Positions 8,202 to 16,692 of a stretch of DNA of 51,980 nt are shown one piece after another (within the stretch, counting starts at the first letter, position 1; the number at the start of each line of letters is the position of its first letter). Location of the stretch: the NCBI GenBank assembly GCA_938049385.1, contig CALIBQ010000069.1, positions 1 through 51,980 of the forward strand, in the 5' to 3' direction. The translations under genes and the position numbers were made by a program. The stretch is from an uncultured Anaerolineae bacterium. GTDB lineage: Bacteria > Chloroflexota > Anaerolineae > JACIWP01. The notes beneath the pieces were generated by a model. The model saw only the letters and a list, made by a program, of their open reading frames with translations, made no database searches and was not told the DNA's origin.

Positions 8202-8657
8202 TTACTCTGCGGAAAGCTCCGCCGGCGCGCCGGCCAGCCGCTCCAGCAGTTTGCGCTCGCTGGTATGGCTGGCCCAGCGCGCCGCTTCCGCCAAGGGGAA
8301 CCAGCGCACCTCCTCAACCTCGGTGTCATGCCGGCGTTCATCTCCGCCGACGGCCCGCATCAGGAAGAAATACACCTTCTTGTGCACCCGCACGCGCTGT
8401 CCGCCCTCTTCCCACCAGTACCAGTACTCGAGCGGCTCCAGCCGGCGGACTACCTCCACCTCCAGCCCGGTCTCCTCGCGCACTTCGCGGCAGGCCGCCT
8501 GTTCCAGCGGCTCCCCGCGCTCCACCAACCCCTTGGGGAGCGCCCAGCGCTCGGACCCGTCGGGGAAACGCACCCGTATCAGCGCCGCCTCCCAGCCGCC
8601 GGCCGGCCCCCTGCGCAGGACGACGCCGCCGGCGGAAAGCTCAAAGCGCGCTGTCAT
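8202..8657 (-). CDS. Nudix hydrolase
   Basis: 151-residue pyrophosphohydrolase. The Nudix box is complete: G-x5-E-x7-REVREE-TGL within GLVERGEP...ACREVREETGL. The fold begins SAGGVVLRRG and ends with an EVRWFPLAEAARW helix typical of bacterial MutT-like proteins. Possible substrates are diadenosine polyphosphates, NDP-sugars or oxidised nucleotides; the sequence does not decide. Its start codon overlaps the mutS stop by 4 bp (ATGA), so it is translated with mutS. This suggests, without proof, a nucleotide-pool sanitation role. The 3' end lies 2 bp from the convergent pncB. Confidence 0.88.
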   Translation of the reverse strand: MTARFELSAGGVVLRRGPAGGWEAALIRVRFPDGSERWALPKGLVERGEPLEQAACREVREETGLEVEVVRRLEPLEYWYWWEEGGQRVRVHKKVYFFLMRAVGGDERRHDTEVEEVRWFPLAEAARWASHTSERKLLERLAGAPAELSAE

Positions 8658-11245
8658 TCTTTCCCTCTGGACCGCGCCCGCTTCTGCAGGGCATACAGCG
8701 TGTTCAGCGCCTCCAGCGGCGTCATCGTGTTGATGTCGAGCTGTAACAGCTCCTCTACAATGGGGTCGGTGAGGGTAAAGAGCGGGAGCTGGCTCGCCGG
8801 CGGCTCGCGCACGCCCACACCGGGCGCCCGCGTGCCGTTGCGCTCCAGCCGCTCCAGTATCTCCTGCGCCCGCTGTACGACGGCTCGCGGCAGGCCGGCC
8901 AACTGCGCCACGTGGATGCCGTAGGACTTATCCGCACCGCCCGGCACGATGCGGTGCTGGAACACGATCTGATCCCCTACTTCCGTAACCGCCACATTAT
9001 AGTTCCGCACGTGCGGCAGGCGCTCCGCCAGCTCCGTCAGCTCATGATAGTGCGTGGCAAATAGGGTTTTGGCGCGCAGGTTAGGGTGATGGTGCAGATA
9101 TTCCACCACCGCCCAGGCGATGGAGATGCCGTCATAGGTGCTGGTGCCGCGGCCGATCTCGTCGAGGATGACTAGACTGCGCGGCGTGGCGTGGTGCAGG
9201 ATATTGGCCGTCTCGATCATCTCGACCATGAAGGTGGACTGGCCGGCGGCAATCTCATCCTGCGCCCCGATGCGCGTGAAAATGCGGTCCACCAGGCCGA
9301 TATGCGCGGCGTCTGCCGGCACGAACGAGCCGATCTGCGCCATCAGCACAATCAGCGCCGCCATGCGCAGATAGGTGGACTTTCCGCTCATGTTCGGCCC
9401 AGTGAGGATGATGATCTGCTGGTCCGGAGATAGATACACGTCGTTAGGGACGAAAGGATGGTCGCGCAGGGTCACTTCCACCACCGGGTGCCGGCCGGCG
9501 CGGATGTCTATCACATCATCCTCGGCGATCTCCGGCCGCACGTAGCGGTTGGTGACCGCCACTTCCGCCAGCGATGCCAGCACATCCAACTGCGCCAGCC
9601 GGCGCGCCGTGTCGAGGATTCGGCCGGCCTCCGCCGCCACCCTCTCGCAGACCTCCTTAAAGAGCACTGTCTCCAGCTCCAGGATGCGGTCCTCCGCGTG
9701 CAGGATCAGCGCCTCATACTCCTTCAGCTCCGGCGTGACGAAGCGCTCCGCGTTGGCCAGCGTCTGTTTGCGGATGTAATCCGCCGGCACCAAATGCAGG
9801 TTCGGCCGCGTCACCTCCACATAGTATCCGAAGACTTTGTTGTAGCCCACCTTGAGCGACTTGATGCCCGTGCGCTCACGCTCCGTCTGCTCCAGCCGCG
9901 CCACCCAATCCTTGGCATCGTGCGAGCGGCGGCGCAGTTCATCCAGTTCGGCATGAAACCCCTCGCGGATGACACCGCCCTGGGACAACAGCGCCGGCGG
10001 GTCCTCCACAATGGCCCTTGTCAGCAGGTCCACCACTTCCCCACAGGCATCCAGGCCGGCCATCAGCTCTGCCAGCGGTGAGCCGGCCGGCACCTTGTCC
10101 GCCAGGCCGGCGATCGTCGGCACCACCTCCAGCCCGCGCCGCAGTCCCACCAGATCGCGCGGCCGGGCAGTACCCATACGCACGCGGTTGATGAGCCGCT
10201 CCAGGTCTCCCACCTGCTCCAGGTGCTTGTGCAGGTTGGCACGCAGGAGGCCGTCCCCCACCAGAGCCTCAACGCTGTCCAGCCGGCGCTCCAGCCTGGC
10301 ACGGTCCAGCAGAGGCTGGTTCAGCCACTGCCGCAGTAGCCGCGCCCCCATGGAAGTGCGCGTGCGGTCCAGCACGCCCAGCAGGGAGCCCTCCGTGGAG
10401 CGGGTGCGGATGGTCTCCACCAGCTCCAGGTTGCGCCGGGTGGCTGGGTCCAAGGTCATGAAATCTTGGGTGGAATAGGTGTGCAGGCCGGCCAGTTGGG
10501 AGAGCGCGCCCTTCTGCGTATGCTGGAGGTACTGCAGGAGCGCGCCGGCGGCCCGCACTGCCAGCGGCAGGCCCTCACAGCCATAGCCGGCCAGCGACGA
10601 GACGTCGAAATGATCCATCAGAGCGCGTCGGGCGGTCTCCTCATCGAAGTGCCAGGCATCTTGATCGGTGCGGGTCGAGGTCAGCAGTTGAAATGCCGCC
10701 GGCCATGGGCTGTCCGCCGGCCACAGCAGTTCCGCCGGCTGGAGGCGGGTTAGCTCTTCCATCAGGCGCTGGAGGATATCGCGGCTTTCCATCTGCGTGG
10801 TGGCGAATTCCCCGGTGGTGATATCAGCATAGGCCAGGCCGGCCCGTTCCCCTTCCAGGAGCGCCGCGGCGATGTAATTGTTGCGCCGCTCCGGGAGGAG
10901 GGCCGGCTCGATCACCGTGCCGGGCGTCACCACCCGCACCACCTCCCGCTCCACCAGCTCGCGCCCGTTGGGGTCGCTGACCTGCTCGCAGATGGCGACC
11001 TTGTAGCCGGCGGCCAGCAGTTTGGCCAGGTAGCTCTCGAGGGCATGATAGGGGACGCCGGCCAAGGGCACCCGCTTATCACCCCCTACCGGCCGCGAGG
11101 TGAGCACGATGTCGCACACCTGCGAGACGATGCGCGCGTCGTCGTCGAAGGTCTCGTAAAAATCCCCCAGCCGGAAAAGCAGGATGGCGTCGGGGTACTG
11201 GCGCTTGATATTGAGATACTGCCGGCGCATGGGCGTGACCGACAT
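8654..11245 (-). CDS. mutS: DNA mismatch repair protein MutS
   Basis: 863-residue MutS that binds mismatches and recruits MutL. Domain I begins MSVTPMRRQYLNIKRQYPD and holds the mismatch-wedge F-x-E in LGDFYETFDDD. The connector, lever and clamp domains follow. The ATPase domain has Walker A GPNMSGKSTYLR, Walker B LVILDEIGRGTSTYDG and the FATHYHEL loop. The length matches bacterial MutS1. An upstream extension to 11425 is open but unrelated to MutS; the ATG at 11245 follows AGGAAGG by 4 nt and starts the conserved N-terminus. mutL is not in the window. It is followed by the overlapping Nudix gene. Confidence 0.96.
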   Translation of the reverse strand: MSVTPMRRQYLNIKRQYPDAILLFRLGDFYETFDDDARIVSQVCDIVLTSRPVGGDKRVPLAGVPYHALESYLAKLLAAGYKVAICEQVSDPNGRELVEREVVRVVTPGTVIEPALLPERRNNYIAAALLEGERAGLAYADITTGEFATTQMESRDILQRLMEELTRLQPAELLWPADSPWPAAFQLLTSTRTDQDAWHFDEETARRALMDHFDVSSLAGYGCEGLPLAVRAAGALLQYLQHTQKGALSQLAGLHTYSTQDFMTLDPATRRNLELVETIRTRSTEGSLLGVLDRTRTSMGARLLRQWLNQPLLDRARLERRLDSVEALVGDGLLRANLHKHLEQVGDLERLINRVRMGTARPRDLVGLRRGLEVVPTIAGLADKVPAGSPLAELMAGLDACGEVVDLLTRAIVEDPPALLSQGGVIREGFHAELDELRRRSHDAKDWVARLEQTERERTGIKSLKVGYNKVFGYYVEVTRPNLHLVPADYIRKQTLANAERFVTPELKEYEALILHAEDRILELETVLFKEVCERVAAEAGRILDTARRLAQLDVLASLAEVAVTNRYVRPEIAEDDVIDIRAGRHPVVEVTLRDHPFVPNDVYLSPDQQIIILTGPNMSGKSTYLRMAALIVLMAQIGSFVPADAAHIGLVDRIFTRIGAQDEIAAGQSTFMVEMIETANILHHATPRSLVILDEIGRGTSTYDGISIAWAVVEYLHHHPNLRAKTLFATHYHELTELAERLPHVRNYNVAVTEVGDQIVFQHRIVPGGADKSYGIHVAQLAGLPRAVVQRAQEILERLERNGTRAPGVGVREPPASQLPLFTLTDPIVEELLQLDINTMTPLEALNTLYALQKRARSRGKE

Positions 11246-11331
11246 CGGACCTTCCTCGCCAACACACCAAGATGCGGAATGCATTGTAATCCACGCCGGC
11301 CATTTGGTCAACGCGAGCAAGTATGGACAAT

Positions 11332-11359
11332 TTGACGCATACCCAATCTCATGTATAAT
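11332..11359 (+). promoter_or_regulatory. Promoter of the pyrimidine operon
   Basis: TTGACG (11332-11337), 16-bp spacer, TATAAT (11354-11359). Transcription would start near 11366, about 160 nt before pyrC, leaving room for the leader described below. Confidence 0.75.
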
Positions 11360-11385
11360 GGGCGAAAATGCCGTGAGGCCAGGCC

Positions 11386-11460
11386 ATGTCCTGTACGCGC
11401 ATGGGCTTGCGAAAAATACCTGCACAAGCTCGGTGGTTAGCGACGACGCTCAAGGGATAA
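11386..11460 (+). CDS. Possible leader peptide of the pyr operon (24 codons)
   Basis: A 24-residue frame opens with ATG at 11386, preceded by GAGG at 7 nt, and stops with TAA at 11458-11460. The stop lies in the loop of the leader terminator, and the last four codons cover its 5' arm. A ribosome reading this frame would block the terminator, the logic of the E. coli pyrBI attenuator. The peptide has no run of one amino acid and no obvious U-rich pause site lies upstream. It could be a chance frame, and its translation is inferred. Confidence 0.35.
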   Translation: MSCTRMGLRKIPAQARWLATTLKG

Positions 11461-11483
11461 TTGTTTCTCTTGAGCGTTTTTTT
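11446..11483 (+). terminator. Leader terminator (attenuator) of the pyr operon
   Basis: ACGCTCAAGGGA (11446-11457) pairs over 12 bp, one G-U included, with TCTCTTGAGCGT (11466-11477) across an 8-nt loop and runs into seven T residues (11477-11483). It lies between the promoter and pyrC, so it must be overcome for operon expression. No canonical PyrR-binding loop was recognised, and pyrR is not in the window. Confidence 0.85.
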
Positions 11484-11527
11484 GCGCCCTGTGACAGGCA
11501 GGCCCACGAGGAGCAGAGCAATACCCG

Positions 11528-12586
11528 ATGGGAACGATCATCCTGCCGGCCTTAGCTGACGTCCATGTCCACTTCCGGGACCCCGGAGGGACCCACAAAG
11601 AGGATTTTGCCACCGGCACCCGAGCGGCGCTGGCGGGAGGCATTGTCGTGGTACTGGATATGCCCAATACCAGCCCCCCGACAGTGCACGAAGCGGCTTT
11701 GCAGGAAAAAGCCCGAATCGCAGAAGAGAAAGCACATTGCGATTTCGGGCTTTTCCTTGGCGCTGGCCCGGACAACGCCAGTGAGGCTTCTGCATTGGGG
11801 AGCCGAGCGGCCGGCCTGAAGATGTACCTGGGCCATACCTACGGGCCGCTCCTGATGAACGACCTGCCGGCTATGATCGCCCATTTTCAACGCTGGCGCG
11901 GCCCCGGCCCCATCGCCATCCATGCCGAAGGCCCTATGCTGGCGGCGGCCATCGCCCTGGCGCGTGCCTATGACCAGCCCACCCATCTCTGCCATGTGAG
12001 CCGGGCGGAGGAGATCGCGCTCATCCGCCGCAGTAAGGCCTCCGGCGCTCCCATCACCTGCGAGGTCACACCGCACCACCTGTTTCTCACCGAGGCAGAC
12101 GCCAGCCGGCTGGGCCCCTTCGGATTCATGAGGCCGACGCTGGGCACCGAGCGGGACCGCGCCGCGCTGTGGGAAAACCTGGACGTCATCGACTGCTTCG
12201 CCACCGACCACGCCCCCCACACCCGCCAGGAAAAGCTGGGCGAGAACCCACCGCCCGGCGTGCCAGGGCTGGAAACCATACTGCCGCTACTTCTGACCGC
12301 CGTGAGCGAAGGACGCCTGAGCATGCAGGACGTGGTACAGCGCCTGCATCACGCGCCGGCGCACATCTATCACCTCCCCATGCCGGCCGCTGAAGCGGAG
12401 ATTGACCCCGACGCGGAATGGGAGATCACCGATGAAGCCCTGCACACCCGATGCGGCTGGAGCCCCTTCGCCGGCATGAAGGTGCGCGGCCGGGTGCGCC
12501 GTGTGTGGCTGCGCGGCACCCTGGCCTACGAGGATGGGCAGGTGCTTGTCCCGGCCGGATTTGGCCGGAACCTATTCGCCGGCTGA
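11528..12586 (+). CDS. pyrC: Dihydroorotase, CAD-like
   Basis: 352-residue zinc amidohydrolase that cyclises carbamoyl-aspartate to dihydroorotate. It starts almost at the metal motif DVHVHFRDPGGTHKEDF. AGLKMYLGHT carries the bridging lysine, which is carbamylated in this family, and FATDHAPHT supplies the catalytic aspartate. Compared with usual bacterial type I enzymes (about 420-430) it lacks most of the N-terminal beta-sandwich. Length, start and segments such as CEVTPHHLFLTE and PGLETILPLLLTAVSEGRLS closely resemble the dihydroorotase domain of animal CAD, judged from memory. It is the first gene of the operon, 59 bp ahead of pyrB. A long inverted repeat lies inside it at 11704-11756. 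Confidence 0.93.
   Translation: MGTIILPALADVHVHFRDPGGTHKEDFATGTRAALAGGIVVVLDMPNTSPPTVHEAALQEKARIAEEKAHCDFGLFLGAGPDNASEASALGSRAAGLKMYLGHTYGPLLMNDLPAMIAHFQRWRGPGPIAIHAEGPMLAAAIALARAYDQPTHLCHVSRAEEIALIRRSKASGAPITCEVTPHHLFLTEADASRLGPFGFMRPTLGTERDRAALWENLDVIDCFATDHAPHTRQEKLGENPPPGVPGLETILPLLLTAVSEGRLSMQDVVQRLHHAPAHIYHLPMPAAEAEIDPDAEWEITDEALHTRCGWSPFAGMKVRGRVRRVWLRGTLAYEDGQVLVPAGFGRNLFAG
11704..11756 (+). repeat. Long inverted repeat inside pyrC
   Basis: Nineteen-base arms at 11704-11722 and 11738-11756 are complementary apart from one bulged A on each side, with a 15-nt loop. The second arm ends CGGGCTTTTCC, so the RNA hairpin looks like an intragenic terminator or pause site. The protein across it is ordinary dihydroorotase. 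Confidence 0.7.
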
Positions 12587-12645
12587 GCCGGCGCAAACCA
12601 TCAAGGACAGGACGATACGCAAACAACGCATAAAGGAGGTGGACC

Positions 12646-13638
12646 ATGTTGTATCAGTCGTATGATATGAAGGACCCGCACCAAGCCGCCGTGCCGGCGG
12701 ATAACGTCAACAACGGCTTGTACGGACAGGACATCCTTTCGGTGAAGCAGTTCAATCGCCAGCTCTTGACCTACATTATGGGCGTGGCTGATGAAATGCG
12801 CGCCCTGGTCAAGCGCTTCGGCAAGGCCAACCTGCTGGACGGCAAAATCCTCGCTAATCTCTTCTATGAGCCAAGCACCCGCACCAGCTCCTCGTTCCAA
12901 GCCGCCATGCTGCGCCTGGGCGGCCGCGTCATCGCCATCAATGAGGTGCGCTACTCCTCCGTGACCAAGGGTGAATCGCTCCCCGACACGGTGCGCACGC
13001 TGGAGAGCTACTGCGACGTCATCGTCATCCGCCACCCGGAGGTCGGTTCCGCCGCCATTGCGGCCAAGGCGGCGCGCAAGCCGGTCATCAACGCCGGCGA
13101 TGGCCCCGGCGAGCACCCCACCCAGGCCCTGCTGGACCTGTACACCATCGCCGACGAGCTGAAGCGTCTGGACGGGCTGAAGGTCGCCATGCTGGGCGAC
13201 CTGAAGTACGGCCGCACCGTACACTCCCTCACCCGTCTGCTCAGCCTCTATGACACCGAGTTCTACTTCGTCTCGCCCGAAATCCTGCGCATGCCGGAGG
13301 AAATCCTGCAGGAGCTCCGCCAGTCCGGCCATACCTATCACGAGTTTGAGGATGTGCATGACGTCATCAGCAAGGTGGATGTGCTCTACGTGACACGCGT
13401 CCAACGGGAGCGCTTCGACGATCCCGACGAGTACGAGCGGGTCAAGGATTACTACGTGATTGACCCGGAGGTCATGTCCAAGGCCAAGCAGGATATGATC
13501 CTGATGCATCCCCTGCCGCGCGTGTACGAGATTGATATGCGCGTGGATGACGACCCGCGCGCGGCCTACTTCCGCCAGATGGAAAACGGCATGTACATCC
13601 GCATGGCCCTGCTGGCGGCCGTTCTGGGCAAAGCGTAA
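12646..13638 (+). CDS. pyrB: Aspartate carbamoyltransferase catalytic chain
   Basis: 330-residue enzyme that condenses carbamoyl phosphate and aspartate. The carbamoyl-phosphate loop [12 protein letters not shown] has STRT at 77-80. SSVTKGESL supplies K108 of the mobile 80s-type loop, [11 protein letters not shown] is at 157-167, and [12 protein letters not shown] closes the aspartate site. The C-terminal DPRAAYFRQ[12 protein letters not shown] segment is close to that of CAD and ATCases that work without a regulatory chain; no pyrI is present. An N-terminal extension of about 25 residues precedes the core. AAGGAGGTGG stands before the ATG. Gene order pyrC-pyrB matches the DHOase-ATCase domain order of CAD. 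Confidence 0.95.
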   Translation: MLYQSYDMKDPHQAAVPADNVNNGLYGQDILSVKQFNRQLLTYIMGVADEMRALVKRFGKANLLDGKILANLFYEPSTRTSSSFQAAMLRLGGRVIAINEVRYSSVTKGESLPDTVRTLESYCDVIVIRHPEVGSAAIAAKAARKPVINAGDGPGEHPTQALLDLYTIADELKRLDGLKVAMLGDLKYGRTVHSLTRLLSLYDTEFYFVSPEILRMPEEILQELRQSGHTYHEFEDVHDVISKVDVLYVTRVQRERFDDPDEYERVKDYYVIDPEVMSKAKQDMILMHPLPRVYEIDMRVDDDPRAAYFRQMENGMYIRMALLAAVLGKA

Positions 13639-13656
13639 TCCAAGAGGAGAAGGCCC

Positions 13657-15054
13657 ATGGGGTTTTTCCAGCAGTTGGAAGAGGTCACTCTGCGCAACCA
13701 ATCGCTGGTATGCGTGGGGCTGGACCCGCAGATGGAGCATATCCCGGAGCGCTTCCGCGGCCGGCCCGATGCCGTGTTCGCCTTCAACCGCTACATCATT
13801 GACCAGACGCGCGACCTGGTCTGCGCCTATAAGCCCAACTTCGCCTTCTATGAGGCGTTGGGGCTGGAAGGCCTCCAGGCCCTTCAACGCACCATTGACT
13901 ATATCGGCGGCGCAGTGCCGGTCATCCTGGATGTCAAGCGCGGCGATATCGGGAGCACCGCCGAGGCCTATGCGCGGGCGGCTTTCGAGGTATGGGGCGC
14001 CGGCGCGGTCACTGTCAACCCCTACCTGGGCGCCGACAGCCTGGAGCCCTTCCTCCGCTATCGGGATAAAGGGGTGTTCGTGCTGTGCCACACCTCCAAT
14101 CCTGGCGCAGAGCAACTGCAAATGCTCTCCTGCGAAGGAAAGCCCCTCTTCGAGCGCGTGGCAGAGATGGTCGCCGGCCTGTCCCCTGCTAACAACGTCG
14201 GTGTCGTCGTCGGTGCCACCTACCCCGACCGTCTGAAAGCCGTGCGCAAGATACTGCCGCAGGCATGGGTGCTTCTGCCAGGCGTGGGTGCCCAGGGCGG
14301 CGACCTGGAAGCCAGCTTGGACGCCGGCCTGCGGCCCGACGGCCTCGGCCTTATCGTCAATTCCTCGCGCGGCATCATCGGTGCCCCGGACCCACGGCAG
14401 GCCGCCCTAGAACTGCGCGAACGCATCAACGCCCGGCGCGGCTCCCTGCCGGCGGAGCGTATCGCCCTGGGGCTGTTCGACGCCGGCTGTGTGCGCTTCG
14501 GGGAATTCACCCTGAAGTCCGGCCTGGTCTCGCCCATATACATTGACCTGCGCCGGCTGGCCTCGTACCCACGCCTGCTGGACGAGGTCGCCGGCGCCTA
14601 CGCCCATCTGCTGGAGAAGCTGACTTTCGACCGCATCGCCGGCATCCCCTATGCCGCCCTGCCCATCGCCACGGCGGTTTCCCTGCGCACCGGCCGGCCC
14701 ATGATCTACCCGCGCAAAGAGGTCAAGGAATACGGCACCCGCCAGGCCATCGAGGGGGAATACCGCGCCGGCGAGCGGGTGGTGGTGCTGGATGACCTGA
14801 TCACCACCGGCGCCAGCAAGTTCGAGGCCATCCAGCCCCTCACCGACGCCGGCTTGGTCGTGGAAGATGTCGTCGTGCTCATTGACCGGCAGTCCGGCGG
14901 CCGAGAAGACCTGGCGGCGCGCGGGGTGCGCCTGCATGCCGTGCTGACCCTGACGCAGATGCTGGACATCCTCCTGCGGCACGGCCGCATCGACGCCGGC
15001 GAGCGCCAGAAGGTGCTGACATGGCTGAACAGCTCACGCCTCACCTCCGCGTGA
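13657..15054 (+). CDS. pyrFE: OMP decarboxylase-orotate phosphoribosyltransferase fusion (PyrF-PyrE)
   Basis: 465-residue bifunctional UMP synthase. Residues 1 to about 260 are an OMP decarboxylase of the long PyrF type, with LVCVGLDPQ, catalytic LDVKRGDIGSTAE (D92, K94, D97) and the phosphate loop near the end. Residues from about 268 are an orotate phosphoribosyltransferase, with FTLKSGLVSPIYIDLR, YPRKEVKEYGT and the PRPP motif VVVLDDLITTGAS (376-388). The order is the reverse of animal UMPS (PyrE-PyrF). It catalyses the last two steps, from orotate to UMP. The 3' end overlaps pyrD by 34 bp, so translation is coupled. Confidence 0.94.
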   Translation: MGFFQQLEEVTLRNQSLVCVGLDPQMEHIPERFRGRPDAVFAFNRYIIDQTRDLVCAYKPNFAFYEALGLEGLQALQRTIDYIGGAVPVILDVKRGDIGSTAEAYARAAFEVWGAGAVTVNPYLGADSLEPFLRYRDKGVFVLCHTSNPGAEQLQMLSCEGKPLFERVAEMVAGLSPANNVGVVVGATYPDRLKAVRKILPQAWVLLPGVGAQGGDLEASLDAGLRPDGLGLIVNSSRGIIGAPDPRQAALELRERINARRGSLPAERIALGLFDAGCVRFGEFTLKSGLVSPIYIDLRRLASYPRLLDEVAGAYAHLLEKLTFDRIAGIPYAALPIATAVSLRTGRPMIYPRKEVKEYGTRQAIEGEYRAGERVVVLDDLITTGASKFEAIQPLTDAGLVVEDVVVLIDRQSGGREDLAARGVRLHAVLTLTQMLDILLRHGRIDAGERQKVLTWLNSSRLTSA

Positions 15055-15980
15055 ACCTATGCGGCGTGCCCCTGCCCAACCCGCTGGTGCTGGCATCGGG
15101 CATCCTGGGCACGACCGCCGAGCTGATGGAGCGGGTGGCGAAGAACGGCGCCGGCGCCGTGACCTGCAAATCCTGTGGGCCGGAGCCGCGCGTCGGCCAT
15201 CCCAATCCCACCGTGCTCGATTGGGGGCCGGGGCTTATCAACGCCGTCGGGCTGGCGAACCCGGGCATTGACGAGGCGGTCGAAATCCTGCGGGAAGCGC
15301 GCCGGCGGCTCCAGCCCTTGGGCGTCCCGCTCATCGCCAGCGTCTTCGCTGACTCGGTCAAAGGGTTCGCAGAGGTAACCCGCCGGGTCTGTCAGGCAGA
15401 GCCTGACCTGGTGGAGCTGAACATCTCTTGCCCGAATGTGGAGGCGGAGTTCGGCCGGCCGTTCTCCCTCGATCCCGAAGCCGCGGCGGAGGTCACCCGC
15501 GCCGCGCGCCCCGTCTGCGACCGTCCCCTGCTGGTCAAGCTCTCCCCCAACGTCACGGACGTAGTGGCCATTGGGAAGGCAGTGATTGCCGCCGGCGCGG
15601 ACGGTCTCACCGCCATCAACACCCTAGGGCCGGGGATGATCATTGATATCGAAAGCGGCTGGCCTATCCTGGCGAACCGGGTCGGGGGCGTTTCGGGGCC
15701 GGCCATCCGGCCCATTGCTGTGCGCATCGTGTACGACCTATGGGCGCATCTGCACGTGCCCATCATCGGGACGGGTGGCGTGACCTGCGGGCGCGATGTC
15801 ATCGAGATGATCATGGCCGGCGCCACCGCAGTCGGCATCGGCTCGGCGGTGATCCAGGATGGGCCGGCAGTCTTCTCCCGCATCGCCGGCGAGGTGCGGG
15901 ACTTCCTGACATCTCACGGCTATGCATCCCTCAACGAAATCCGGGGGCTGGCACATGCGCGACGGCACATGGAATCCTGA
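15021..15980 (+). CDS. pyrD: Dihydroorotate dehydrogenase class 1B, catalytic subunit
   Basis: 319-residue FMN enzyme that oxidises dihydroorotate to orotate. The class 1 active-site cysteine is C137 in LNISCPNVE. LVKLSPNVTD, INTLGPGMIID and GTGGVTCGRDVIEMIMAGA form the FMN phosphate site. The adjoining pyrK shows it is the NAD-linked 1B type, in which electrons pass from FMN through PyrK iron-sulfur and FAD to NAD. It overlaps pyrFE by 34 bp and pyrK by 26 bp, so the stoichiometric subunits are translationally coupled. Confidence 0.95.
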   Translation: MAEQLTPHLRVNLCGVPLPNPLVLASGILGTTAELMERVAKNGAGAVTCKSCGPEPRVGHPNPTVLDWGPGLINAVGLANPGIDEAVEILREARRRLQPLGVPLIASVFADSVKGFAEVTRRVCQAEPDLVELNISCPNVEAEFGRPFSLDPEAAAEVTRAARPVCDRPLLVKLSPNVTDVVAIGKAVIAAGADGLTAINTLGPGMIIDIESGWPILANRVGGVSGPAIRPIAVRIVYDLWAHLHVPIIGTGGVTCGRDVIEMIMAGATAVGIGSAVIQDGPAVFSRIAGEVRDFLTSHGYASLNEIRGLAHARRHMES

Positions 15981-16692
15981 GCTTCCCATCCCCATGACCA
16001 TTCGCGAGGTGCGGCAGGAGACGCCGGCGGTCAAGCGCTTCGTGCTGGACGGCTCCCTGAATGCATACCCCGGCCAGTTCGTCATGGTCTGGCTGCCGGG
16101 CATTGACGAAAAGCCCTTCAGCCTGATGAACGCGAACCCCGTGACGTTGGCCATCGCCGAGGTCGGCCGCTTTACCCGGGCGATGCACCTTTTGGATGTG
16201 GGAAGCCGGCTGTGGCTGCGCGGACCGTTCGGACAAGGCTTTTCGCTCGAGGGCCGGCATCTCCTACTGGCCGCCGGCGGCTACGGAGCGGCCCCGCTGG
16301 TCTTCCTGGCGCGGCGCGCCCGGGAAGACGGCCGAAGGATCACTGTCCTCGTCGCGGCACGCTCGCGCGAGCACCTGCTGTTGGTGGAAGAGTTTCGCCG
16401 GCTGGGCTGTGAAGTCTTGACCTGCACGGACGATGGTTCCGACGGCCAGCCGCCGCGATTGGCTCCCCTGGCCGTCGAGGAACTGCTCCAGCGCGCCGCG
16501 CCGGACGCCCTGTATGCCTGTGGGCCGGCTGGCATGCTCGATGCGCTGGAAGCGCTGGCCAGGAAATACCATTTGTCGACCCAGCTCAGCCGCGAGGCGT
16601 ACATGCGCTGTGGCATCGGCGTATGCGGCTCCTGCACTTGCGGCGACCAGCTCGTCTGCCGGGACGGGCCGGTCTTCAGGATTCCCGGCTAG
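15955..16692 (+). CDS. pyrK: Dihydroorotate dehydrogenase electron transfer subunit
   Basis: 245-residue FAD/[2Fe-2S] protein that partners PyrD. The ferredoxin-reductase-type FAD domain includes YPGQFVMVWLPG and KPFSLMNANP. The NAD domain has LLLAAGGYGAAPLVFLA and ALYACGPAGML. The C-terminal cluster ligands are MRCGIGVCGSC followed by LVCRDGPVF, the C-x4-C-x2-C...C pattern of PyrK. A start at 15922 is open; the ATG at 15955, with a GGGGG stretch ahead, fits the family length better. It is the last gene of the operon and overlaps the convergent ATC-hydrolase-like gene by 17 bp. carA and carB are absent from the window. Confidence 0.93.
   Translation: MRDGTWNPELPIPMTIREVRQETPAVKRFVLDGSLNAYPGQFVMVWLPGIDEKPFSLMNANPVTLAIAEVGRFTRAMHLLDVGSRLWLRGPFGQGFSLEGRHLLLAAGGYGAAPLVFLARRAREDGRRITVLVAARSREHLLLVEEFRRLGCEVLTCTDDGSDGQPPRLAPLAVEELLQRAAPDALYACGPAGMLDALEALARKYHLSTQLSREAYMRCGIGVCGSCTCGDQLVCRDGPVFRIPG

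Noticed and set aside
11246-11425. 60-residue N-terminal extension of MutS
   Set aside because: It has no MutS character and lacks a ribosome site, and the region holds the divergent pyr promoter. The ATG at 11245 has AGGAAGG and the conserved start.
11366-11445. PyrR-binding loop in the pyr leader
   Set aside because: The GAGGCC segment near 11374 does not match the conserved PyrR hairpin with its flanking pairs as I know it.
12560-12600. GCCGGCTGAGCCGGC hairpin after pyrC as a terminator
   Set aside because: The stem is short, no U-tract follows, and pyrB with its ribosome site is 59 bp away, so the operon continues.
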